The notes under the pieces were generated by a model. It searched no databases, was not told where the DNA came from, and saw nothing but the letters and a program-made list of their open reading frames with translations. The position numbers were made by a program, and so were the translations under genes. From Delta-02 sp964513565 (GTDB taxonomy: Bacteria > Desulfobacterota > Syntrophorhabdia > Syntrophorhabdales > Syntrophorhabdaceae): a DNA stretch of 64,000 bases. Positions 27,050 to 35,793 of this stretch are shown in pieces. Location: the NCBI GenBank assembly GCA_964513565.1, contig CAZENE010000013.1, positions 14,933-78,932 on the forward strand. Reading direction: 5' to 3'. How positions within the stretch are numbered: the stretch's first letter is position 1; every line of letters starts with the position of its first letter.

Positions 27050-28261
27050 TCAAGCTTCGCGGGTTGCCGATGTATATACTTTGAAGCAGGAAAATATGTC
27101 AGAGAAGAGTATGGTCCCGATCGTGCAATCCTTGTATTTCCCGCTTATGGATCGGCGCGCCTCGAGGAGTTCAGGTGATCTTACGCCGTTTTCCATAGAA
27201 CAATAGGTCTCGACATAGGCGGTCAGGTCGTCAACCGCTTTGATCATGGCGCCGTCGCGTGGATTGAAGAGATCATGGTTGTATAGCCGGAAGATTGTGT
27301 CGGTGTCTGTAGTGATGACCTTATCGTTCACCCATGCTATGTCCGTAAACTCCTCTTCCGTGAATGTCCGCATTTCGGCGTGCCATTCGGGAGGTATAAG
27401 ATTAAATACCTCTTTATCCATCTGCTCCTTTTCATACGCCTTGATCAGCGTATCGAGGCCCTCGATGGAACGCTTGACAGGCGAGATTATGTCACGGGTC
27501 AAAACTTCGGGCAGATCATGAAAGAGCCCGGTGAAGTAGTTGTTGAAACATCGTTTCGGACATGCCCCGATGTCGAGGGAGAAAAGATACGAAAGGATAG
27601 CAACGATAAGCATATGGCCGAGAACCGATGTGCGGGGTATCATATTGAGATGGCTCCAACGGTATTGAAAACGCAGTTGCCCGCATAGATCAAGAAAATT
27701 TCGGTACTTCTGATATAGGGCAAGCTGTTGAATGCCCATAAGGTCATAATATTTTTCCTGTTTTTTTTGCAGAAATCCCCGGATCTCGGGTATTTCGTAC
27801 CCTGTGGGGTTCGCACGTTCAATTATGTCAAATTCCCAGCGGGTAGCATAAAAGTGGGCTGCGTTAAGGATCCTCTTGTTTATCGTGTTGTCTGAACTGG
27901 AGAAGTAATGCCTGAAGCGGGCGACAAACTCAGGGCCGAGGGGGGAAATGACAGGTTCAAGCCTTTTAGAGACCCACCTTGTAAGCTCATCGTATTTCTT
28001 CCTATCTTCCTTGATCCGGTTGAAGATCTGCGGTTTGAGGTCGGTTATGACAAGACGTTCGAGAAATTCAAAAAGCCCGCCCTCGATGATCTCGAGCCAA
28101 CTGAAGCCTTCGGTTGATTCCTCGAATTTTCCGAGGAAATACGTAATAGTCATTTTGTGCGCTTGCTTGTCCAGCTCCTTCAACTCGACCGGCCGAATCT
28201 TGTCGTTCCACCTCTGCATCGCAGCCGCGCTAAATAACTCTAGGATGAATTCTTTGGTCAT
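27050..28261 (-). CDS. HD-domain metal-dependent phosphohydrolase-like protein
   Basis: A 403-residue protein with two parts reminiscent of YfbR-like HD hydrolases: an N-terminal helical region and a second half with RTSVLGHMLIVA near residue 218, GLFHDLPEVLTRDI near 252 (the HD pair) and a late Asp in AWVNDKV near 315. Such domains hydrolyse nucleotides or phosphodiesters; the substrate is unknown. It is upstream of the cytochrome gene on the same strand with a 41-base gap, which may be chance. Confidence 0.68.
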   Translation of the reverse strand: MTKEFILELFSAAAMQRWNDKIRPVELKELDKQAHKMTITYFLGKFEESTEGFSWLEIIEGGLFEFLERLVITDLKPQIFNRIKEDRKKYDELTRWVSKRLEPVISPLGPEFVARFRHYFSSSDNTINKRILNAAHFYATRWEFDIIERANPTGYEIPEIRGFLQKKQEKYYDLMGIQQLALYQKYRNFLDLCGQLRFQYRWSHLNMIPRTSVLGHMLIVAILSYLFSLDIGACPKRCFNNYFTGLFHDLPEVLTRDIISPVKRSIEGLDTLIKAYEKEQMDKEVFNLIPPEWHAEMRTFTEEEFTDIAWVNDKVITTDTDTIFRLYNHDLFNPRDGAMIKAVDDLTAYVETYCSMENGVRSPELLEARRSISGKYKDCTIGTILFSDIFSCFKVYTSATREA

Positions 28262-28560
28262 GGTTTCCTTTTAGTGATTAATTTTATGAAAAATATAGAA
28301 AGAATAAAAGAAGAATGTTTCGTCTTGGCGTTCTGCGCGCAATATTATTTCAGCGAAAATGCAGGAATCACCACGACCCGTTATTCCTCTCACCGAAAGC
28401 ACAATCAAGGCGTAATATGAACGCCGTAGCTTTTTTGTCTTTTCTCAGGGTAACTGGTTTCAATCGGATCTGAGTCCCAGTCATCCCGACGAAGAGACTG
28501 CGTCGCAATCACGAATGGTTCTGCCTTTACACAGTCCGGGATGACGGGGAAGAGTTTAAA
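28262..28560. other. Intergenic region with an inverted repeat
   Basis: No gene seen. GTCATCCCG at 28480-28488 pairs with CGGGATGAC at 28537-28545 (48-base loop). The sequence around it resembles the dispersed GTCATCCCG-type repeats of delta-proteobacterial genomes. A genome-wide count would tell if it is a dispersed family. Confidence 0.4.
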
Positions 28561-28587
28561 TAAAAAAGGCCGCCCGGAGGCGGCCTT
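28561..28587 (-). terminator. Rho-independent terminator of the thiolase/DUF35 operon
   Basis: Read on the minus strand: AAGGCCGCC, loop TCCG, GGCGGCCTT, then TTTTATTT. A perfect 9-bp stem with a T-run, 17 bases after the DUF35 stop. Confidence 0.9.
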
Positions 28588-28603
28588 GCTATTATCAACT
28601 ATT

Positions 28604-29011
28604 TTATGCCTTTATGATCTCGAATGTAACCTGGCCGTCATCATATTTGAGCGGGCGAACCGCTACATCCATTCCGATCTTGGCTTCCCCGAAGTCTTTC
28701 GAAAGACGGGCAAATGCCTTGAGGCCGTCGCCGAAATCGACGAGTCCCATTGTATACGGCGCGTCAGTCTCGAAGCCGAACGGAGCGTACAGTGCTGTGG
28801 TGAAAGTCTCGAGGGTGCCTTTCTTCGGCAGTTCGAACCAATCGAAATCTTTTGAGAAACATTTTTCGCAATCGGCCCGAGGCGGAAAATATTTGGCTCC
28901 GCACTGTTTGCAGACTGTCCCTTCAACTTTGCCCTCGAGGAGCAGGTCAACAAATTTCCCGGTCTTCGTGAAGCTTGTAAAACTTTTTCTTCCAAATTTT
29001 TCGAATCCCAT
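28604..29011 (-). CDS. Zn-ribbon/OB-fold (DUF35) thiolase-associated protein
   Basis: A 135-residue protein with an N-terminal zinc ribbon (CKQCG near residue 34 and CEKCF near 48) and a C-terminal OB-fold acyl-CoA-binding half. DUF35 proteins form complexes with thiolase-like partners and help acyl-CoA handling. The ATG at 29011 follows the thiolase stop by one base and uses GGGAGGGAC inside the thiolase 3' end as ribosome site, so the pair is coupled. Confidence 0.9.
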   Translation of the reverse strand: MGFEKFGRKSFTSFTKTGKFVDLLLEGKVEGTVCKQCGAKYFPPRADCEKCFSKDFDWFELPKKGTLETFTTALYAPFGFETDAPYTMGLVDFGDGLKAFARLSKDFGEAKIGMDVAVRPLKYDDGQVTFEIIKA

Positions 29012-29012
29012 C

Positions 29013-30194
29013 TTAGTCCCTCCCAAAAATTGTGACGTTTCCGTAAAGGCCTACTCCGCCGATATTGTGGTTGAGGCCTATCTGAGGATCTTTAACCTGC
29101 ATCGGCCCGGCTTCGTCCCTTAACTGAAGGACGATCGTGCGGATCTGCGAACCGCCTGTTGCTCCAATGGGGTGACCTTTTGAGAGGAGACCGCCGTCAA
29201 CGTTGACGGGCATCTTGCCTTCCTTGTAGGTTGCCTTTTCGCGGATAAGCTGTTTGCCGTCGCCTTCCGGTGCGAATCCAAGGCCTTCATAGGCCATGAT
29301 CTCTGCAATGGTGAAGCAGTCATGGACTTCGGCGACGTCGATATCTTTGGGGCCGATGCCTGCCATCTTGTAGGCAACGCCCGCAGCCGCTTTTGCTACC
29401 TGGATCCCCTTTGAAAAGTCAGGGCGTAGGGCCATGTTAACTACTTCCGATGCAGCGCCTATGCCGAGGATCCAAACGGGTTTCTTCTGGAAGATCTTTG
29501 CTTTTTCGGCATTTGCAAGAATAATGCATGATGCGCCGTCTGCGTTTGCACAGCAATCGCCCACGCGAAGAGGTGATGCCACGGGGCCTGCCATCCTAGC
29601 GTCTGGGTTGCTGGGATCAAAATCTTCCGGTTTCACGCCTTTGCGGTACACAGCCCTTTCATTGATCTGGCCGTATGTCGCAGCCTTGACCCTGACGTCC
29701 CTGAGGTCTTCGAGGGTAAGGCCATTTTTTGCCATGTATGCCTGGGCATACATGGCATAGTAGGCGGGCATCATTGTGCCGAACGGTGCTTCCCACTGAA
29801 TGTCGCCGCCGCGTCCCATTCTTTCTTGGGACTCGGCAGAAGTGATTTCTGACATTTTCTGGAAACCGAGCACAACGACGATATCGTGAAGACCGGCCTT
29901 GATCATGCTGTAGCCCAGTTTGACCCCAACTGAGCTTGACGAGCAAACTGTCTCAACATAGAATGTCGGCTGCGGCACAAGGCCAAGGTACTCAGCCAAC
30001 ACGCCGGCCGGTGACCTCTGCTTGTCATATTCTGGAGCGGAGCAGAATACGGAAGCATCCACGTCCTTGGTGGTAAGGTTTGCATCCTGCATCGCTTCTC
30101 TGAAGGCTTCGAAGGCCAGTTCCCTTATGGAGCCTTCGTAGCCCCTGACAAAGTAAGTCTGGCCAACGCCGATAACTGCAACATCTTTTGCCAT
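29013..30194 (-). CDS. Thiolase-family protein (acetyl-CoA acyltransferase/SCP2-like)
   Basis: A 393-residue thiolase-like protein. The nucleophile region is ETVCSSSSVG near residue 88, with a His in AEVHDCF near 300 and the late GHPIGATGG motif near 350. The C-terminal CxG motif of classic thiolases is replaced (NIGGVGLYGN). This form, paired with DUF35, is common in archaea and anaerobes. It may act in acyl-CoA condensation/cleavage or in a benzylsuccinate/aromatic-type beta-oxidation step; neither is proven. The start at 30194 follows AAGGAGG; 37 upstream residues in the longer frame are unlikely. Confidence 0.87.
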   Translation of the reverse strand: MAKDVAVIGVGQTYFVRGYEGSIRELAFEAFREAMQDANLTTKDVDASVFCSAPEYDKQRSPAGVLAEYLGLVPQPTFYVETVCSSSSVGVKLGYSMIKAGLHDIVVVLGFQKMSEITSAESQERMGRGGDIQWEAPFGTMMPAYYAMYAQAYMAKNGLTLEDLRDVRVKAATYGQINERAVYRKGVKPEDFDPSNPDARMAGPVASPLRVGDCCANADGASCIILANAEKAKIFQKKPVWILGIGAASEVVNMALRPDFSKGIQVAKAAAGVAYKMAGIGPKDIDVAEVHDCFTIAEIMAYEGLGFAPEGDGKQLIREKATYKEGKMPVNVDGGLLSKGHPIGATGGSQIRTIVLQLRDEAGPMQVKDPQIGLNHNIGGVGLYGNVTIFGRD

Positions 30195-30204
30195 ACATTC
30201 CTCC

Positions 30205-31206
30205 TTATTGGTGTGTTGTCCTACTTCTCTGATACATCGTAACGTACTTGTTATGTTCAGCCATGTCCCGGGAAAAGACATGAGTACGATCATTTTTTGA
30301 AACAAAATAGAGATAATCTACCGGGGCCGGGTTAATGGCTGCCAAGATAGAATCTTTTGACGGACTGCATATGGGGCCTGCCGGATAACCCTTAAAGGTG
30401 TATGTATTATACGGCGTATATTTTATAAGGTCTATCTTCTTGATCGGCGCTCCGAACCCCTTCGTTCCATAAATGACCGTAGGATCGCAGTCCAGGGACA
30501 TGCCTTTTTTCAGCCTGTTGTGAAATACGGCGGAAATCATGAGCTTTTCTTCATTAACCCCCGACTCCTTTTCTATCATTGACGCGAGAGTCAGTGCCTT
30601 GTGGATGTCCATGTCAAGAGATGCCATTTTCTGCCTGGCGTCGGGGCTTTCAAACATCTTCAATGTCCGCCGGGCAATACGTTCGATCAACTTTTCTTTG
30701 TCGATCTCTTTGCTGTAAAAGTATGTGTCGGGATAAAGATACCCTTCCAGCGAACCGGATGTGATCCCTATGTTTTTAAGGAATTCTTTCGAGTTCGCAA
30801 TGTTCAGGAATTCCTTTTTTGTCATGATGCGGTTCTGTTCGGCTGTCTCCGCGATGGTAAAGATGTTTTGCCCTTCGATGATCTTGAAGGTATAAATGTT
30901 CCTTTTGCCCTGGCCCATCTTCATGATAATCTCGAAGGTGGACATATCTCGACTGAGATCGTATTCTCCGGCTATCAATCGGCCGCGGTAAATGAAAGAC
31001 CCTATCATGAATAGTGTTTTCGAATAGATAAGGTCTTCCTTTTTAAGAATGTCGGCTATTCCGGACAGCGCCGTCCCGCTTTTGATCACAACGGGGCGCA
31101 GTTCGGGATCGGCATCCCTCGGGATACTTGCGTAAATAAGTGTCTGCGAAAACAGAAAAACGATGAAAGCGAGGATAACAATTTTTTTATCGCGCGCTGC
31201 GAGCAT
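30205..31206 (-). CDS. mltG: Endolytic murein transglycosylase MltG
   Basis: A 333-residue membrane-anchored lytic transglycosylase (TM about residues 8-27). Family marks are LEGYLYPDTY near 158, the catalytic Glu in ASMIEKES near 212, and YNTYTFKGYPAGPICSPS near 265. It cuts nascent glycan strands and so sets their length. The ATG at 31206 lies inside the end of ruvX (20-base overlap), as is common for ruvX-mltG pairs. Confidence 0.94.
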   Translation of the reverse strand: MLAARDKKIVILAFIVFLFSQTLIYASIPRDADPELRPVVIKSGTALSGIADILKKEDLIYSKTLFMIGSFIYRGRLIAGEYDLSRDMSTFEIIMKMGQGKRNIYTFKIIEGQNIFTIAETAEQNRIMTKKEFLNIANSKEFLKNIGITSGSLEGYLYPDTYFYSKEIDKEKLIERIARRTLKMFESPDARQKMASLDMDIHKALTLASMIEKESGVNEEKLMISAVFHNRLKKGMSLDCDPTVIYGTKGFGAPIKKIDLIKYTPYNTYTFKGYPAGPICSPSKDSILAAINPAPVDYLYFVSKNDRTHVFSRDMAEHNKYVTMYQRSRTTHQ

Positions 31207-31603
31207 CAAGGTATCCCTGCAGAATTATCTGTGACGCCATGATATCCAGATAAGGTTTTCTTTTTTTGTGACGCACTTGTGCCTGGTCGAAAACTCTGTG
31301 CGCTTCATTCGTGCTGAATCTTTCGTCCCATAGGTTAACAGGTATGTTAGTCGATTCCCGGATCTTTTCGGCAAACCCCATGACATTTTCCGCCCGCGCG
31401 CCGATCTTTCCGCTCAGATCGCGGGGCAGCCCAACTACAATTTCCGCAACCTCATGTTCTTTTACAATGCGTCTGAACTCCTCGAGATCTTCGTCGAGGG
31501 AGCCCCGCCTGTACAACTTGAGCCCCTGGGCTATCAAAAGTGTGGGATCTGATAAAGACACACCGATTTTTTTGTCCCCCACATCCAATCCAAGTATTCG
31601 CAT
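31187..31603 (-). CDS. ruvX: Putative pre-16S rRNA nuclease / Holliday junction resolvase YqgF
   Basis: A 138-residue RNase-H-fold protein. GLDVGDKKIGVSLSD at the N-terminus, VGLPRDLSG near residue 58 and the DERFST motif near 95 with a late Asp (YLDIMAS) are the usual acidic active-site positions. E. coli YqgF acts in maturation of the 16S rRNA 5' end. It is coupled to mltG. ATG 31603 is used; a GTG one codon upstream is possible. Confidence 0.93.
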   Translation of the reverse strand: MRILGLDVGDKKIGVSLSDPTLLIAQGLKLYRRGSLDEDLEEFRRIVKEHEVAEIVVGLPRDLSGKIGARAENVMGFAEKIRESTNIPVNLWDERFSTNEAHRVFDQAQVRHKKRKPYLDIMASQIILQGYLDARSAR

Positions 31604-31720
31604 CACCTATTATAGCAGTTTTTGCTTTAGTTTCAAGACAAAACAAACTTTGGGACCGTAAGGCAGAAGGCATACGCGAAACGAGGTAAACAAAATATTC
31701 CCCGGCTTTGACCGGTACCA

Positions 31721-31760
31721 ACAAAAGGCCGGGGCTGCTGTTTCCTTTATAGCCCCGGTC
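31721..31760 (-). terminator. Terminator downstream of the GNAT gene
   Basis: A 10-bp stem (GGCCGGGGCT at 31727-31736 with AGCCCCGGTC at 31751-31760, one G-T pair). On the minus strand it is followed by TTTTGT. A second hairpin, GGGCCG/CGGCCC, lies at about 31780-31800. Confidence 0.7.
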
Positions 31761-31809
31761 TTCTGTGGTATGTACCACGGGGCCGGCAAGAGTCGGCCCT
31801 TTTACAGAC

Positions 31810-32253
31810 TTAGATCTTCATCTCCAGATTTATCATGTCCCCCCTTCTAAATCCCATTTTGTCGAAGAATTTGAGGAGGTCCCAGTCCCTCCAGTTTACG
31901 AAGACGTAGATGGTGTCCACTCCGACCTCCTTGAACATGAAGAACATTTCCCGGAAAAGAAGCCGGGCGATACCTTTTTTCTGGTATTCCCTCCGGACAC
32001 CGAGAGTATCGATCCAGGCTATATTTTCCGGTATTCCGTATTCCCAACCGCTCGCATTTCCCAGAATAAAACCGATGACGCGGCCGCTGACTTCCGCCGC
32101 GAGCGAAGGAACACCCGAGGTGTCGGCCCGTTCGAGACGAACCGCCCAGTAATCCCTTCGTCGTGTTCCAAGGAGTGATTCATCGATATCGGTTATGGCA
32201 TCGAGATCTTTTAATGTGAGCACCCTGAGTTTTACCGGCTCCACGAGATCCAC
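31810..32253 (-). CDS. GNAT-family N-acetyltransferase
   Basis: A 147-residue protein with the GNAT fold: VIGFILG near residue 58, the acetyl-CoA pyrophosphate loop VRREYQKKGIARLL near 86-99, and FFDKMGFRRGD near the C-terminus. It resembles RimI-like acetyltransferases; the acceptor is unknown. GTG start at 32253 with GGGGAGG upstream. It stands alone between two hairpins. Confidence 0.87.
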   Translation of the reverse strand: MDLVEPVKLRVLTLKDLDAITDIDESLLGTRRRDYWAVRLERADTSGVPSLAAEVSGRVIGFILGNASGWEYGIPENIAWIDTLGVRREYQKKGIARLLFREMFFMFKEVGVDTIYVFVNWRDWDLLKFFDKMGFRRGDMINLEMKI

Positions 32254-32298
32254 GGCTTTTGCCTCCCCGCAGTCTAAGTTTACTTACTGTGGAGTATA

Positions 32299-32405
32299 GC
32301 AGACAACGGGCGTATGTCAAGAAGGCAGACAACAGGCAATAAGCGGCGATGGGTGATCAAGACCGGTGATGGGGGAGAATGTGTTCCTATTTGCCTGTTG
32401 TCTGC
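32299..32405. repeat. Long-loop inverted repeat after rodA
   Basis: GCAGACAACAGGCAA at 32325-32339 is perfectly inverted as TTGCCTGTTGTCTGC at 32391-32405, with a 51-base loop; a third partial copy, GCAGACAACGGGC, is at 32299-32311. The right arm starts one base after the rodA stop codon. The arms have a seven-base internal period (CAGACAA, CAGGCAA), like the heptamer repeats near mvhD. Confidence 0.7.
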
Positions 32406-32406
32406 G

Positions 32407-33513
32407 TTAAAACATATACCGGCGGGTGCTGATATTGAGAAGGAGTCCTATCGATATCATCATGGAGAGGAGAGACGATCCCCCGTAGCTTATAAAGGGC
32501 AGGGGGATGCCCACCACAGGCGCAAGATGTATCGCCATCATGACGTTTATCGTGAACTGGACCCAGATAATTGATGCTATTCCAAATGCCATGATCGATC
32601 CGAGTTCATCATGCGCGTTCATCGCAATTTTAAGGCAACGGTTTATAAAAGCGATAAATAAGGCAAAGAGTACGACAGACCCTACGAAGCCCCATTCTTC
32701 ACTGAAAACGGTGAAGATAAAGTCGGTATGATGCTCGGGTATGAACTGCAGTTTGTGCTGCGTCCCGTTCATGTAGCCCTTGCCGAAAAATTTCCCCGAG
32801 CCTACCGCGATAATGGCCTGCTTTGCGTGATATCCGAAACCTGCCGGATCGGCGTCGATATTGATGAAGCTCAGGACGCGCATCTTTTGATATGGCTTCA
32901 TGAGGTATTGCCAGGCTATGAAAGGAGATATGGCCCCGACGCCAAAAATCACGGCGTAGGTCGATTTTTTGAGGCCGACATACCACAGCATGGAGAAGGA
33001 CACGAGAATGATAACAATGCCCGTCCCCAGGTCGGGCTGCTTTACGATAAGCACAAAGGGCAGCAGTGTCCAGAAAAGAGGTTTGGCTATATCCTTGAGG
33101 CTGAGCGGCAAATTCTGTCTCTTCTTGTCGTAAAGCATGTTGGCGAGAAAGACGACAAGGATCGGTTTCATCAGCTCCGACGGCTGAATACTGAACCCGA
33201 AGACACTGATCCATCTCTTGGCGCCGCCGGCGGCAAGTCCGATGATGAGGACAAGCACGACAAGGGTAACTCCCCCGGCATAGATCCATTTCGAATGGTC
33301 CGCTATCAGGCGGTAGTCATAATAAATGACGATGAGCATAAGCCCGAGACCCAGGGCGAAGGCTATAAACTGCTTGATTATGAAATTCCATGAGCCGCTC
33401 GAAAATGAGCTTGTGGCGCTGACAAGGTTCATCATGCCGATGCCAAATATGATGAGGCCGTTCAATATCAGGTACCAGTCAAGGTGGTAATATTTGCGTT
33501 TATCTATTCTCAT
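32407..33513 (-). CDS. rodA: Rod-shape SEDS glycosyltransferase RodA
   Basis: A 368-residue polytopic SEDS protein (about ten helices) that polymerises lipid II for sidewall peptidoglycan. Marks include KRWISVFGFSIQPSELMKP near residue 100, KQPDLGTG near 160 and the C-terminal GIPLPFISYGGSSL. It is the last gene of mreB-mreC-mreD-mrdA-rodA and overlaps mrdA by 14 bases. RodA with PBP2 is the core rod-complex synthase. Confidence 0.96.
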   Translation of the reverse strand: MRIDKRKYYHLDWYLILNGLIIFGIGMMNLVSATSSFSSGSWNFIIKQFIAFALGLGLMLIVIYYDYRLIADHSKWIYAGGVTLVVLVLIIGLAAGGAKRWISVFGFSIQPSELMKPILVVFLANMLYDKKRQNLPLSLKDIAKPLFWTLLPFVLIVKQPDLGTGIVIILVSFSMLWYVGLKKSTYAVIFGVGAISPFIAWQYLMKPYQKMRVLSFINIDADPAGFGYHAKQAIIAVGSGKFFGKGYMNGTQHKLQFIPEHHTDFIFTVFSEEWGFVGSVVLFALFIAFINRCLKIAMNAHDELGSIMAFGIASIIWVQFTINVMMAIHLAPVVGIPLPFISYGGSSLLSMMISIGLLLNISTRRYMF

Positions 33514-35305
33514 TGACCCTTGCTTCCTTTATGTCCGGTTTAATCTTGAAAAGGGTCTCGGTAATACCCTTTGCGATAGGCGCTGCCGCGGAGGAGCCAT
33601 GAAGGCCGTGCTCCACGAGTATCGACATTGCGATAGAGGCGTCTTCTGCCGGTGCATACGCGATGAACCATGCATGGTCACCTAGTTTGACCCTTTCGGA
33701 ACCAGCCTGGGCCGTGCCTGTTTTTCCGCTCATCAGAACATTTTGTACCTTCGATGCCCCGGCCGTGCCCCCGGGTTCGTTGACAACACCCCGCATTCCA
33801 TCCTTGACGGCTTTTAACACGCCGGGCTTTAATTTGAGTTCGGCATTTACGACAGGCTCAAACGTCTTGATGACCTTGCCTTCTGTGGACACAATCCTGT
33901 TGACTATCCGGGGTTTGAAGTTTTTACCGTCATTGGCGACAAATGACGACAACATTGCAAGCTGTACCGGGGTAAGCCATACTGCGCCCTGTCCGATGGC
34001 GACCGAGACTGTCTCCCCCTCGTACCACGGCTGATTGTAGCGCCGCTTTTTCCATTCAGTCGATGGGATAAGGCCTTTCTGTTCATTGGGAAGGTCGATG
34101 CCTGTCAATCTTCCCATGCCGAGGGTGTTGCCGATCGCATGTATCCTGTTCACCCCGAGTTTAAGTCCGACGTTATAGAAGAAAACGTCACACGATTCCA
34201 CAATTGCACGATGAACGGACACGGTGCCATGCCCGCCTTTTTTCCAACACTTGAAAAACCGGTTTCCATAGGTGAAACCGCCGCCGCAGTGATAGGATGT
34301 GTGCTGGTTGATTATTCCGAGATCAAGGGCGTGAAGGGCAAGGAGTATCTTGAAAGTCGATCCCGGAGGATAAGCCCCCTGGATGGCCCTGTTTTGAAGG
34401 GGATGGGCCTTATCGAGCGCAATTGCCTGCCACTCCTTCTTCTTTATCCCCGAGGCGAAAAGGTTGGGATCGAAACCGGGGCGGCTCGCAAGGACAAGCA
34501 CCCCACCCGTTTTTGGGTTGAGTGCGACTGCGGCCCCTTTTCGCGTCTCAAGGGCCTTGTCGGCGGTTAACTGGAGATCGAGGTCCATATTGAGATGAAG
34601 GCTGTGCCCGGGGATTGGCTCTATAACATCGAGGGTCCTGATCTCACGGCCCATTGCATCGACCTCGACCCGTTTTTCGCCGTCGACACCTCTCAGCTCT
34701 TTTTCGTAGGCGCGCTCCAGGCCGTATTTACCGATATAATCGCCAGGCGAGTAATCCTTGTATTTTTTCTTGTCTTTCAGTTCTTGATCGCTAATCTCCG
34801 AGACGTAGCCGATGACGTGCGCAAAAGATGCCGCATAAGGATAATTTCGCTTTGGTTCGATCTGTATCGAAATGCCCGGTATGTAGATCCTATTGGCTTC
34901 TACTTTGGCAACCTCATCCATGGGTATATCGGATTTTATCTTGATGGGGAAGGAAGGGGGCATACCGCTCATGGCCTTCATTTTTTCAATGATCTCTTCC
35001 CGGTCGCAGGAGATCAGCCGGGCGAGACCGTCCACGGTCTGACTGAAATCCCTGATATCCTCTGGTGTCAGATAAATGTTAAAGGAAGGCCGGGTGTCGG
35101 CGAGGACCTTCCCTGTCCTGTCATAAATAATGCCTCGCGCCGCCAGTATCTTTTTTACCCGTATCCGGTTTTGCTCGGAGAGCTTGCGCATTTCCGTCCC
35201 GCGCATTATCTGGAGGTCCCACAACCTGATGAGAAGGACCGTCATTGTGAGTACGAGGACGAGCGTACACCATTTGTACTTACTGGTGTATTTTTCTTCC
35301 TTCAT
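33500..35305 (-). CDS. mrdA: Penicillin-binding protein 2
   Basis: A 601-residue class B transpeptidase with one N-terminal membrane helix (about 12-30). The pedestal region is about 55-200. The penicillin-binding domain has the SxxK motif STFK at 316-319, SCD at 371-373 (the SxN-type motif as in PBP2) and KTGT at 528-531. It crosslinks sidewall peptidoglycan with RodA. It overlaps mreD by four bases (ATGA) and rodA by 14. Confidence 0.96.
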   Translation of the reverse strand: MKEEKYTSKYKWCTLVLVLTMTVLLIRLWDLQIMRGTEMRKLSEQNRIRVKKILAARGIIYDRTGKVLADTRPSFNIYLTPEDIRDFSQTVDGLARLISCDREEIIEKMKAMSGMPPSFPIKIKSDIPMDEVAKVEANRIYIPGISIQIEPKRNYPYAASFAHVIGYVSEISDQELKDKKKYKDYSPGDYIGKYGLERAYEKELRGVDGEKRVEVDAMGREIRTLDVIEPIPGHSLHLNMDLDLQLTADKALETRKGAAVALNPKTGGVLVLASRPGFDPNLFASGIKKKEWQAIALDKAHPLQNRAIQGAYPPGSTFKILLALHALDLGIINQHTSYHCGGGFTYGNRFFKCWKKGGHGTVSVHRAIVESCDVFFYNVGLKLGVNRIHAIGNTLGMGRLTGIDLPNEQKGLIPSTEWKKRRYNQPWYEGETVSVAIGQGAVWLTPVQLAMLSSFVANDGKNFKPRIVNRIVSTEGKVIKTFEPVVNAELKLKPGVLKAVKDGMRGVVNEPGGTAGASKVQNVLMSGKTGTAQAGSERVKLGDHAWFIAYAPAEDASIAMSILVEHGLHGSSAAAPIAKGITETLFKIKPDIKEARVNENR

Positions 35306-35793
35306 GATCTCTCCGCCAAGACACTGTTGAGCTTTCCTATGAATGAAAAAAGGAGGATAGACACAAAACCGGTAATGATGGCGTTGGGGACCATATAGAA
35401 AGCGATATTCACGACTTGGTTCGTTTCGCCGCGGGCAAAGAACGCAAGGGCTGCGAACAGGCCCGATTGAACGAGGACGGAGCCGCTCGAAAAATACGCA
35501 AAAGTGTATTTGGAGTCGACAAAATATTTTTTACGCATAATGACAGCTATCAAATAAATGACAATTGAAACGAAAAGAAGCGAACCATTCGGGGCCCCGG
35601 ACAATCCTTCTTCGGCAATTCCTATGCAGACCGCGGATACGAGCCCGGGCCCGGCCCCGAGAAAAAAGGTAACATATAGGACAATAGGCATCCCCAATTC
35701 AGGCTTCAGGACATCAAGGGAAATTTGAGGTGAGATAACCGTCTCAATGAGCAGAAGCAGTATTCCAACTAAGGTATATATTGCGGTCTTCAT
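35302..35793 (-). CDS. mreD: Rod shape-determining protein MreD
   Basis: A 163-residue integral membrane protein with five to six helices, the usual MreD size. Sequence is weakly conserved in the family (GLVSAVCIGIAEEGLSGAPNG is the recognisable loop); the identification leans on position between mreC and mrdA. Its start abuts the mreC stop at 35793. Confidence 0.9.
   Translation of the reverse strand: MKTAIYTLVGILLLLIETVISPQISLDVLKPELGMPIVLYVTFFLGAGPGLVSAVCIGIAEEGLSGAPNGSLLFVSIVIYLIAVIMRKKYFVDSKYTFAYFSSGSVLVQSGLFAALAFFARGETNQVVNIAFYMVPNAIITGFVSILLFSFIGKLNSVLAERS

Noticed and set aside
28480..28545. GTCATCCCG inverted repeat as a terminator
   Set aside because: The loop is 48 bases and there is no T-run; the real terminator is the adjacent hairpin at 28566-28587.
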